Of a stretch of 8,995 nucleotides of DNA, positions 1 to 6,339 are shown piece after piece. A program made the position numbers and the translations under genes. The stretch spans positions 1-8,995 of the forward strand of contig CANPZT010000050.1 in assembly GCA_947589135.1 (NCBI GenBank), read 5' to 3'. The notes under the pieces are model-generated. The model ran no database searches and was not told the DNA's origin. It worked only from the letters and a program-made list of their open reading frames with translations. The stretch comes from an uncultured Clostridia bacterium. GTDB taxonomy: Bacteria > Bacillota > Clostridia > TANB77 > CAG-508. Numbering within the stretch: position 1 is the stretch's first letter; every line of letters starts with the position of its first letter.

Positions 1-496
1 TGACTATATGGGAATGCTTGCAACAGCAATGAACGCATTAGCAATGCAAGATGCATTAGAAACTAGAGGTGTACATTCAAGAGTTCAAACAGCAATAGAA
101 ATGAGAGAAATTGCAGAACCATTCATACAAAGAAAAGCAGAAAAACATCTAAAAAAAGGAAGAGTAGTAATTTTTGCATGTGGTACAGGTCATCCATACT
201 TTACAACAGATACAGCAGCAGTACTTAGAGCAACAGAAATAAATGCAGATATTATATTACTTGGAAAAGCAATAGATGCTGTATATTCAGCAGACCCTAA
301 AATTGAACCAAATGCAAAAAGATATGAAAATATATCATATTTACAAGTATTACAAGAAGATTTAAAAGTAATGGATTCAACAGCAACAGCAATGTGTAGA
401 GATAACAATATGCCATTATTAGTATTTGGAATAGCTGATCCAGAGAATATAGTAAGAGCTGTTAAAGGTGAAAAAATAGGAACAATTGTTAGATAA
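1..496 (+). CDS. pyrH: UMP kinase (uridylate kinase), 3' part, cut by window start
   Basis: Bacterial UMP kinase of the amino-acid-kinase fold; it phosphorylates UMP to UDP with ATP in the cytoplasm and feeds pyrimidine nucleotides to RNA, DNA and UDP-sugars. The frame is already open at base 2 (Asp-Tyr before the first Met at 8), so the first Met is internal. About 164 residues are visible and, against the usual 235-240, roughly 75 N-terminal residues are missing. Visible family blocks are DYMGMLATAMNALAMQDAL, the nucleotide-site block GTGHPYFTTDTAA, LLGKAIDAVYSADPK and MDSTATAMCRDNNMPLLVFG. The GTG-N-P position usually seen in the family is His here, and the residue before GTG is Cys rather than Gly. 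It ends in TAA, 84 bp before frr, the standard pyrH-frr pairing. Identification is secure; the substitutions are seen directly and their effect is unknown. Confidence 0.96.
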   Translation, partial: DYMGMLATAMNALAMQDALETRGVHSRVQTAIEMREIAEPFIQRKAEKHLKKGRVVIFACGTGHPYFTTDTAAVLRATEINADIILLGKAIDAVYSADPKIEPNAKRYENISYLQVLQEDLKVMDSTATAMCRDNNMPLLVFGIADPENIVRAVKGEKIGTIVR

Positions 497-505
497 GTCA
501 AACAA

Positions 506-539
506 ATGAGACACTAGGGACGGTCTTAAAATGTCTCAT
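506..539. repeat. Stem-loop repeat between pyrH and frr, REP/MITE-like
   Basis: A perfect 8-bp inverted repeat, ATGAGACA at 506-513 and TGTCTCAT at 532-539, encloses an 18-nt loop that contains GGGACGGTCTT. From memory, GAGACAC-GGGACGGTTCT-TGTCTC palindromes are scattered in intergenic regions of many Firmicutes and other bacteria, often near Y1/REP-associated transposases. This copy looks like a slightly degraded member. No U-run follows the right arm, so it does not look like an intrinsic terminator. Transcribed in the pyrH-frr message it would fold and might affect mRNA stability. The dyad is seen; the family assignment is recall, not a search. Confidence 0.6.
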
Positions 540-580
540 AGTACATAAAATATAAAAGATTATAAAAGGAGAGAAAGAAT

Positions 581-1129
581 ATGGATTATACAAATTTAAA
601 AGAAAAGATGGAAAAAGCAATTAATGCTTATAACGAAAGATTGGCAGAGGTAAGAGCAGGTCGTGCAAACCCAGCAATCTTAAACAAAGTAAAAATAGAT
701 TATTACGGAACACCAACACCAATTAATCAAGTAGCGGGTGTTTCTGTACCAGAAGCGAGATTAATTGTAATCCAACCATGGGATGCAAGTATTTTAAAAG
801 AGATTGAAAAAGCAATACTTGCATCAGATATTGGAATTAACCCAAATAATGATGGAAAAGTAATAAGACTAGCTTTTCCTGAATTAAATGAAGATAGAAG
901 AAAAGAATTAGTAAAAGACATTAAAAAAATGGCGGAAGAAGCAAAAGTAGTTATAAGAAATATTAGAAGAGATGGAATTGACGAAGCAAAAGCAAGTCAA
1001 AAAGATGGGGATATGACAGAGGACGAATTAAAACAAGCAGAAAATGAAATACAAAAAATAACTGACAAAAGTATAGAAGAGATTGATAATATTTTAGAAA
1101 AGAAAGAAAAAGATATAATGTCAATTTAA
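581..1129 (+). CDS. frr: Ribosome recycling factor
   Basis: Ribosome recycling factor; with EF-G it splits post-termination ribosomes so that subunits, mRNA and tRNA are released. The protein has 182 residues, close to the usual 185. Family blocks run in order: VRAGRANPAIL (24-34), DYYGTPTPINQVA (40-52), QPWDASILKEIEKAI (65-79), the hinge and domain-II block GINPNNDGKVIRL (85-97), ERRKELVK-like DRRKELVK (105-112), RNIRRDG (126-132) and a long lysine/glutamate-rich C-terminal helix ending KEKDIMSI. Conserved arginines of the helical tail (R126, R129, R130) are present. The ATG follows an AAAGGAGAG ribosome site (565-573). It sits between pyrH and a prenyl synthase gene, 19 bp upstream of the latter, so the three are probably co-transcribed. 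No oddities are seen. Confidence 0.98.
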   Translation: MDYTNLKEKMEKAINAYNERLAEVRAGRANPAILNKVKIDYYGTPTPINQVAGVSVPEARLIVIQPWDASILKEIEKAILASDIGINPNNDGKVIRLAFPELNEDRRKELVKDIKKMAEEAKVVIRNIRRDGIDEAKASQKDGDMTEDELKQAENEIQKITDKSIEEIDNILEKKEKDIMSI

Positions 1130-1148
1130 TTGATAAGGAGCAAAAGTA

Positions 1149-2039
1149 ATGGATTTCAAAGAAAAGCTAAAATTATATCAACAAATGATAAACCAAGAGT
1201 TAGAAAAACATATTAGAAAAGAAAAATGTTTAGAAGAAATATTAAATAAGTCAGTAGAATATAGCTTAATGGCTGGAGGAAAGCGATTAAGACCTATTCT
1301 AGTTATAGCTACATATCAAATTTTTAAACAAGACATTCAAAAATGTATGCCATATGCAGTTGCAATTGAAATGACACATAATTTTTCATTAATTCATGAT
1401 GATTTACCAGGAATTGATAATGATGATTTTAGACATGGTAAACCTACGAATCATAAACAATTTAATGAAGCAACAGCTATTTTGGCAGGAGATAGTTTAT
1501 TGAATAATAGTTATATTATTATTAGTGAAGATTTAAAAAATACACAAGATTCAGAAGAATTACAAAGAAAAATTCGAATTTTTAATGAGTTTTCCGAAGC
1601 AATAGATAAAATGCTTGTAGGTGAATATGTAGATACTGAATACGAAGGAAAAAATATAACAAAAGAAGATTTAGAATATATTCACCAAAACAAAACAGGA
1701 GCACTATTAAAATTATGTGTAAGAATGGGAGCTATTTTAGCTAATTGCAAAGAAAAAGACTTGGAAAAATTAACTTCATATGCTGATAAAATAGGATTGG
1801 CATTTCAAATAAAAGATGACATTTTATCAGAAGAAGGCAATGAAGAAATATTAGGAAAACCAGTAGGAAATGATAAAGAATTAGGAAAATGTACCTATGT
1901 TTCTGAATATGGACTTCAAGGAGCAAAAGAAATATTAGATAAAATTACAAAAGAAGCAATTGAAGAATTAGAAGAATATGGAGAAAAAGCGGAATTTTTA
2001 AGAGAATTAGCAATATATATTCAAAATAGAAACAAATAA
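1149..2039 (+). CDS. ispA: Short-chain polyprenyl diphosphate synthase (farnesyl/geranyl diphosphate synthase type)
   Basis: Trans-prenyltransferase that condenses isopentenyl diphosphate with allylic diphosphates, most likely giving farnesyl diphosphate. At 296 residues it has the usual length. Motifs in order: GGKRLRP (43-49), HNFSLIHDDLPGIDNDD (77-93) with the first Asp-rich motif in the bacterial six-spaced form (D84, D85, D90), GEYVDTEYEG (158-167), KTG (182-184), FQIKDD (219-224) and LGKPVGND (235-242). An aromatic residue (Phe79) five before the first Asp fits a short C15 product. Two departures are seen. The Arg that normally follows Arg95 (E. coli R117, IPP site) is His96, and the second Asp-rich motif reads DDILS, without its last Asp. 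The ribosome site AAGGAG (1135-1140) lies 8 nt before ATG. It would supply the primer for UppS downstream. Family call is firm; product length and gene name are inference. Confidence 0.88.
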   Translation: MDFKEKLKLYQQMINQELEKHIRKEKCLEEILNKSVEYSLMAGGKRLRPILVIATYQIFKQDIQKCMPYAVAIEMTHNFSLIHDDLPGIDNDDFRHGKPTNHKQFNEATAILAGDSLLNNSYIIISEDLKNTQDSEELQRKIRIFNEFSEAIDKMLVGEYVDTEYEGKNITKEDLEYIHQNKTGALLKLCVRMGAILANCKEKDLEKLTSYADKIGLAFQIKDDILSEEGNEEILGKPVGNDKELGKCTYVSEYGLQGAKEILDKITKEAIEELEEYGEKAEFLRELAIYIQNRNK

Positions 2040-2141
2040 AAAAATGGAGATGTTTTTTTATAACAACATATAGAATTTTTAAAATAACTAAAAAATAGAA
2101 AAATCATTTCTGACAACGAAATCATTATAAGGAGAAATTTT

Positions 2142-2855
2142 ATGGAATTTGATAAACAAAGTTTACCAAAACATATTGCTATTATTATGGATGGCAATAG
2201 AAGGTGGGCAAAAGAACAAGGAAAACCAGCAAGCTTTGGACATAAGGCTGGGGCACAAACATTAGAAAAAATAGTAAGATATGCTAATAAAATAGGTATA
2301 GAACATATAACAGTATATGCATTCTCAACAGAAAATTGGAAGAGAGCAGAAGAAGAAGTAAAAGCATTAATGACACTATTTCAAAGCTATTTAGATGATT
2401 ATGCTAAAAGAGCTGATACAGAGAACATAAAAGTAAAAATTGTAGGAAATATATCTGCATTATCAGAAAAAATGCAAAAAAGCATACATAATTGTATGGA
2501 AAGAACAAAAAATAATACAGGCATTACATTTAATATAGCTTTAAATTATGGAGGAAGAGACGAACTTATTAAAGCAATTCAAAAAATATCTAAAGAAGTT
2601 AAAGATGGAAAACTAGCTATCGATGATATAACAGAGGAAATAGTTTCTAACAATTTATATACTCAGGGTCAACCAGATCCAGATTTATTAATTAGAACAA
2701 GTGGAGAATTAAGATTAAGTAATTTTTTACCTTGGCAATTAGTATATTCAGAATTTTTATTTGTTGATAAAAATTGGCCAGACTTTGATGAAGAAGATTT
2801 GGATAAAGCAATTATAGAATATCAAAGAAGAACAAGAAAATTTGGAGCAAATTAA
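2142..2855 (+). CDS. uppS: Undecaprenyl diphosphate synthase (cis-prenyltransferase)
   Basis: Cis-prenyltransferase that adds isopentenyl units to farnesyl diphosphate to make C55 undecaprenyl diphosphate, the lipid carrier for peptidoglycan and other wall polymers; it acts at the inner face of the membrane. The 237-residue protein has every signature: HIAIIMDGNRRWAK (11-24) with the Mg-binding catalytic Asp17, GHKAG (33-37), YAFSTENWKR (59-68), NYGGRDEL (135-142) and PDLLIRTSGELRLSNFLPW (180-198), with Arg185, Arg191 and Ser193 of the IPP site and Glu204. The ATG is preceded by AAGGAG (2129-2134). A 102-bp gap separates it from the upstream prenyl synthase; it holds only AT-rich sequence with short repeats and no clear promoter or terminator. 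cdsA follows 20 bp downstream, the standard order. Confidence 0.97.
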   Translation: MEFDKQSLPKHIAIIMDGNRRWAKEQGKPASFGHKAGAQTLEKIVRYANKIGIEHITVYAFSTENWKRAEEEVKALMTLFQSYLDDYAKRADTENIKVKIVGNISALSEKMQKSIHNCMERTKNNTGITFNIALNYGGRDELIKAIQKISKEVKDGKLAIDDITEEIVSNNLYTQGQPDPDLLIRTSGELRLSNFLPWQLVYSEFLFVDKNWPDFDEEDLDKAIIEYQRRTRKFGAN

Positions 2856-2875
2856 TGTAAAAGAAAGGGAAAAAT

Positions 2876-3682
2876 ATGGAGAATATAAAAAGAATCACAT
2901 CAAGTTTATTAGGATTTCCATTAGTATTAATTATTTTTTTAATTGGAAATAAATATATAGTAGATATAGCATTATCAATTATTGCAATATTAAGTATGAA
3001 TGAGTATTTTAATGCAATATCAAAAGTAGCAAAACCAGTAAGATGGATTGGATATGTAAGTTGTATTAGTATAGCACTAATTCATATAATACCACAAGAA
3101 AACTTAAATATGATTGTAACACTTTCCATACCAACAATTTTAATTATATTATTTGCACAAGTTATAGCAACAGATATGAAAACAAATTTTAAAGATATTG
3201 CGTATACATTTTTAGGAATACTTTACGTTGTATTTTTTATTATGTTTGTAGCATTCATAAATGGAATGAAAAATGGAAAAATATTAATATGGTATGCAAT
3301 ATTTGCAGCATGGGTAACAGATATATTTGCATTTTTTATAGGAAGACATTTTGGAAAACATAAATTTAGTAAAATAAGTCCAAAAAAATCAATAGAAGGT
3401 TGCATCGGAGGATTAATAGGTGCAGTTGTTGTAATGTTAATTTATACATATTTTGCAAATACTTATTGGGATATGAATATTTCATATTATTATATAGGAG
3501 GAATTGCTGTTATATTAAGTTTAGTAGGGCAAATAGGAGATTTTGCAGCATCAAGTATTAAAAGATATGTAGATATAAAAGATTTTAGCAATTTAATACC
3601 AGGACATGGTGGAATGTTAGATAGAATTGATAGCTTAATCTTTTTAGCACCATTTGCATATGCATTTTTTACTTTATTATAA
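2876..3682 (+). CDS. cdsA: Phosphatidate cytidylyltransferase (CDP-diacylglycerol synthase)
   Basis: Integral membrane enzyme that converts phosphatidic acid and CTP to CDP-diacylglycerol, the branch-point precursor of bacterial phospholipids. The 268-residue protein is mostly hydrophobic, with about eight predicted membrane segments judged by eye. The cytidylyltransferase signature lies at 226-253: S-x-x-K-R at 227-230, KD at 235-236, then PGHGGMLDRIDS at 242-253 with the metal-binding Asp pair region. The upstream family block WVTDIFAFFIGRHFGKHK and SPKKSIEGCIGG are also present. The ribosome site is modest (GAAAGGGA, 2863-2870). It lies 20 bp after uppS and 21 bp before the small putative antitoxin gene. 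In many Firmicutes dxr follows cdsA; here it does not. Confidence 0.96.
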   Translation: MENIKRITSSLLGFPLVLIIFLIGNKYIVDIALSIIAILSMNEYFNAISKVAKPVRWIGYVSCISIALIHIIPQENLNMIVTLSIPTILIILFAQVIATDMKTNFKDIAYTFLGILYVVFFIMFVAFINGMKNGKILIWYAIFAAWVTDIFAFFIGRHFGKHKFSKISPKKSIEGCIGGLIGAVVVMLIYTYFANTYWDMNISYYYIGGIAVILSLVGQIGDFAASSIKRYVDIKDFSNLIPGHGGMLDRIDSLIFLAPFAYAFFTLL

Positions 3683-3703
3683 TACAGAGGAGAATAATTA
3701 AAA

Positions 3704-3931
3704 ATGATAGAAAATATGAGTGATAATATAAAATTAGAAGTGGCCGTAGAAATAATGGCAAGCAAAATTGCACAAATGATTAGGAAAGGATATACAATTG
3801 ATGATGAAGTAATGCAACAATTACTTGAAGAAAAGAAACAAATGTACAAATGTAATATGAATGTTATAAACAAAATAATTAATGTTTATGGAAAAGAATT
3901 AAAACAAAAATTCAGTAAAGAGGGAAATTAA
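3704..3931 (+). CDS. Small helical protein, putative antitoxin partner of the zeta-type toxin
   Basis: A 75-residue, probably cytosolic and largely alpha-helical protein with no signal peptide or membrane segment. I do not recognise a named family. It has an N-terminal helix (about 8-29), a short turn at GYTIDDE (29-35), then two lysine/glutamate-rich helices (35-48 and 52-72). No DNA-binding motif is evident, so it looks more like the small three-helix epsilon antitoxin than the HTH-carrying PezA type, although sequence similarity to epsilon is not apparent to me. The case for an antitoxin is context: small size, position directly before the toxin gene, and only 1 bp between its TAA and the toxin ATG, implying translational coupling. 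AGAGGAGA (3686-3693) fits the ATG at 3704 and would be too far from the next Met at 3716. The gene is likely real; the function is inferred. Confidence 0.72.
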   Translation: MIENMSDNIKLEVAVEIMASKIAQMIRKGYTIDDEVMQQLLEEKKQMYKCNMNVINKIINVYGKELKQKFSKEGN

Positions 3932-3932
3932 A

Positions 3933-4724
3933 ATGCAATATAGTGAAAATAAAGAAAAAGAAATATTAGAAAATTATAAATTAACTAAAGAAGAGCACGA
4001 TGAATTATATAATATTATAAAAAGAACATTAACTTCTCATGCATATCCGGTTGATGATCCAATCGCAGTTATTGTGGGTGCACAGACTGGTGCAGGAAAA
4101 ACAGGAATTTTATCTTATTCACAAAAAATGTTTGAAGATGATAATGTAGTAATAATAAATAGTGATGAAATAAAACCATTTCATCCACAAAGTGAGGAAA
4201 TTGCAAAAAAATATCCAGACTTGTACACAAAAATAACGGACCAAGAAAGTAATACTTGGACTAGTAGACTTTTTGAAGAAGTAAGAAAAGAAGGATATAA
4301 TTTAATATTTGAAGGAACAATGAAAAATACTAGGATAGCTGACGAATCCATTAGTGAATTAAAAAAATTAAATTATACTGTAATAGTAAGAGGTCTTTCA
4401 GTTTGTGACTTACAAAGTAGATTATCTATTTTTGAAAGATATGTTGCACAAGTAAGAAGCAAAGGTTGGGGAAGATTAGTAGTAGCAGAACATCATAATC
4501 AAACTTATAATGGAATGCCAGAAACAATAGAGTATATTGAAAAAAATGGATATTATGACATAATAGAAATATTTAAAAGAGGAGAGACTCCTGATAACCC
4601 AACATTAATTTATGCAGAACATAATAGTGAATCAACTCAAAAGATTCAATCAGTTATAAAAAATAGAAAGTTTATAAGTAAATCTAATATAAATATGGAT
4701 ATAAGAGTGCAAAAGATTCTATAA
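3933..4724 (+). CDS. Zeta-toxin-family P-loop kinase, C-terminally shortened by a frame break
   Basis: A 263-residue P-loop protein of the zeta/PezT toxin family, whose studied members phosphorylate UDP-N-acetylglucosamine and block wall synthesis. Seen in order: Walker A GAQTGAGKT (49-57, Lys56); VIINSDE (73-79) with Asp78 as the likely catalytic-base equivalent; HP (84-85); NLIFEGT (123-129), matching the family's NLVIEGT block with Glu127 and Thr129; Arg169 in IFERY; Arg181 near GWGRLVV; and YYDIIEIFKRGE (207-218). The Arg two after EGT in streptococcal zeta is Lys131 here. The catalytic core therefore looks intact. The frame closes at 4722-4724, but strong coding potential resumes at once in another frame to 4936, so the ancestral protein was probably about 340 residues. 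It is in an operon with the small upstream gene and rseP. Substrate and toxicity are inferred from the family. Confidence 0.85.
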   Translation: MQYSENKEKEILENYKLTKEEHDELYNIIKRTLTSHAYPVDDPIAVIVGAQTGAGKTGILSYSQKMFEDDNVVIINSDEIKPFHPQSEEIAKKYPDLYTKITDQESNTWTSRLFEEVRKEGYNLIFEGTMKNTRIADESISELKKLNYTVIVRGLSVCDLQSRLSIFERYVAQVRSKGWGRLVVAEHHNQTYNGMPETIEYIEKNGYYDIIEIFKRGETPDNPTLIYAEHNSESTQKIQSVIKNRKFISKSNINMDIRVQKIL

Positions 4725-4936
4725 TAAAAGGTAGGCAGGAAGATTATATAACTGTTCTTCCAACATATGAGGATAGAATAAGTAAAATAAAAGCTGATTA
4801 TATTGATAACAGAGAAAATTCTAAAATGTCAAGAGTTGACATAGAAAACGAGAATAGATGGTTAATTGAACTAATAGACTTTTATAAGAAAAAATCTAAT
4901 GAAATAAAAAAAAATGAACCTGATTGGATACTATAA
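4688..4936 (+). pseudogene. Out-of-frame 3' remainder of the zeta-type toxin gene
   Basis: A reading frame shifted relative to the toxin is open from 4688 to a TAA at 4934-4936, about 82 codons. It begins YKYGYKSAKDSIIKGR, continues EDYITVLPTYEDRISKIKAD and ends EIKKNEPDWIL. The composition is protein-like (charged, helical, few low-complexity runs). There is no start codon before an internal ATG around 4826 and no convincing ribosome site, so it is not an independent gene. The simplest reading is a single indel between about 4688 and 4724 that split the C-terminal domain from the kinase core. A sequencing or assembly error in the A-rich stretch would look the same. No canonical -1 slippery heptamer is in phase. 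The open frame is seen; the indel is inferred. Confidence 0.65.
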
Positions 4937-4950
4937 AATTTAAGTTTTTA

Positions 4951-4959
4951 AAGGGAGGT
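4951..4959 (+). promoter_or_regulatory. Ribosome binding site that sets the rseP TTG start
   Basis: AAGGGAGGT ends 6 nt before the TTG at 4966. This is the strongest Shine-Dalgarno match near the 5' end of rseP and fixes that TTG as the start. The in-frame TTG at 4924, which would add 14 residues, has no ribosome site and overlaps the toxin remnant. Confidence 0.85.
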
Positions 4960-4965
4960 AAAACT

Positions 4966-6216
4966 TTGATTTCTTTTATAATCTCGGCACTTAAAATAAT
5001 ATTTTTACTAGGATTTTTAATTTTTATTCATGAATTAGGACATTTTACAGTTGCAAAGCTTTGTAAAGTAAAAGTAAATGAATTTGCAATCGGATTTGGA
5101 CCAACTATATGGAGAAAACAAGGAAAAGAAACTAAATATGCCTTGAGATTATTTCCTTTAGGTGGATTTGTTAGTATGGAGGGAGAAGAACAAAGGTCAG
5201 AAGATAGTAGATCATTTTCAAAAGCAAGTATTCCTAAGAGAATAGCAATTGTAATAGCAGGTGCAACAGTAAATATTATTTTTGGTATATCAGTTTATTT
5301 CATTCTTTCTGCAACATCTGGCACTTATATTTCAAATGAAATAGATAGTGTAATAGAAGGGTATGCAGCAAGTAAAATCGGATTACAAAGCGAAGATAAA
5401 ATAGTAGAAGTTAATGGCAAAAAAATCAATAGTAAAAATGACTTAAATAAAGTTTTAGATAAATCAACAGGAGAAGAGTTGAATTTAAAAATAATTAGAA
5501 ATAACGAAACTTTAGAATACAAAACAAAGCCAACAGAAATAAAAGTAAAATCTACAGGAATGTACTTAAACGAAGAATGTAAAATTATAGCAGTAGAAAA
5601 AGAAAGTAGCAGTGAAAGACAAGGAATTAAAGCTAATGATAAATTAATTAAAGTAAATAATCAAGATATTAATGGTGATACAAGCAAGGCAATAGAGTTA
5701 ATAAGCCAAGAAGGATATAATACAATTTTAATTACAGTTGAAAGAGATGGAAAAGAAATAAATATAGAGTTAACACCAGATTATATTTCTATGTATTATT
5801 TAGGAGTTAATTTAAAAGAAGCACCAGATATATTTATTAATAGATGTATTAATGGAGCAATGGAAACGAAAGAATTTATGTTTTCAATTATTGATAATTT
5901 GAAGCAATTATTTACAGGTAATGTTGGAGTAGATCAAATGATGGGACCTGTTGGAATATCAGAAGTAGTAGCAAAAACTAATGGAGTTCAAGAATTTATT
6001 ACAATGTTAGCACTTATTTCATTATCACTTGGAATAACAAACCTTTTACCAATTCCAGCATTAGATGGAGGAAAAATTTTAATTTTAATTATAGAAGCAA
6101 TTAGACGAAAACCATTAAATGAACAAACTGAAATTAATATTCAATTGTTAGGATTTTCTATACTTATTGCGTTATCAATTTACGTGACATATAATGATGT
6201 ATTAAGAATATTTTAA
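4966..6216 (+). CDS. rseP: RseP/RasP site-2 intramembrane zinc metalloprotease
   Basis: Membrane zinc protease that cuts transmembrane regulators such as anti-sigma factors after site-1 cleavage; relatives also clear signal-peptide remnants. With the TTG start it has 416 residues. The first membrane helix holds the zinc motif HELGH (22-26, Glu23 catalytic). A second segment follows near IAIVIAGATVNIIFGISVYF. Two PDZ-like modules then appear, roughly 122-195 (GLQSEDKIVEVNGKKI) and 200-278 (GIKANDKLIKVNNQDI). C-terminal membrane segments carry MMGPVGISEVV and NLLPIPALDGG (359-369), whose Asp367 is the third zinc ligand. All catalytic residues are present, so it should be active. It begins 29 bp after the end of the toxin remnant. 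In many Firmicutes dxr lies between cdsA and rseP; that slot is taken by the toxin pair here. No terminator is visible after its TAA. Confidence 0.95.
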   Translation: MISFIISALKIIFLLGFLIFIHELGHFTVAKLCKVKVNEFAIGFGPTIWRKQGKETKYALRLFPLGGFVSMEGEEQRSEDSRSFSKASIPKRIAIVIAGATVNIIFGISVYFILSATSGTYISNEIDSVIEGYAASKIGLQSEDKIVEVNGKKINSKNDLNKVLDKSTGEELNLKIIRNNETLEYKTKPTEIKVKSTGMYLNEECKIIAVEKESSSERQGIKANDKLIKVNNQDINGDTSKAIELISQEGYNTILITVERDGKEINIELTPDYISMYYLGVNLKEAPDIFINRCINGAMETKEFMFSIIDNLKQLFTGNVGVDQMMGPVGISEVVAKTNGVQEFITMLALISLSLGITNLLPIPALDGGKILILIIEAIRRKPLNEQTEINIQLLGFSILIALSIYVTYNDVLRIF

Positions 6217-6251
6217 TATACAAACACGGAAAATAATATTAATAAAAACAT

Positions 6252-6280
6252 TTGACAAATAAGTATATTTAATAGATAAT
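6252..6280 (+). promoter_or_regulatory. Consensus sigma-A promoter for glgP
   Basis: TTGACA at 6252-6257 and GATAAT at 6275-6280 are separated by exactly 17 bp, an 11-of-12 match to the housekeeping consensus. Transcription would start near 6287, leaving a leader of about 50 nt with the ribosome site AAAGGAGG (6321-6328). A short dyad, GATAA (6275-6279) and TTATC (6285-6289), spans the -10 element and start point and could be a repressor half-site pair, though 5-bp arms are easily due to chance at this base composition. The site lies in the 123-bp gap after rseP, so glgP probably has its own transcript. Confidence 0.8.
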
Positions 6281-6339
6281 ATAGTTATCAATTTACAAAA
6301 GGAAAAATGAGATAAGTTACAAAGGAGGAAAAGAGAAAA

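Noticed and set aside
2038..2059. Seven A's (2038-2044) and seven T's (2053-2059) after the prenyl synthase as a terminator hairpin
   Set aside because: The stem is purely A-U with an 8-nt loop and no G-C pairs, too weak for an intrinsic terminator, and uppS follows in the usual operon order.
3654..3683. Perfect TATAAT (3678-3683) with TTGCAT 18 bp upstream at the end of cdsA, as a private promoter for the toxin pair
   Set aside because: The predicted start near 3690 would fall inside the ribosome site (3686-3693) and leave the message without it. The -35 is weak, and TATAAT arises easily at this base composition.
4709..4727. Programmed -1 frameshift joining the toxin to its downstream frame
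   Set aside because: In phase the sequence reads G-CAA-AAG, which is not an X-XXY-YYZ slippery heptamer, and no following stem-loop or pseudoknot is apparent. An indel is simpler.
6307..6315. Two-codon minigene ATG-AGA-TAA with AAAAGG upstream in the glgP leader
   Set aside because: Such tiny frames are expected by chance. AGA is a common codon here, so a ribosome-stalling role like that of minigenes in E. coli is not supported.
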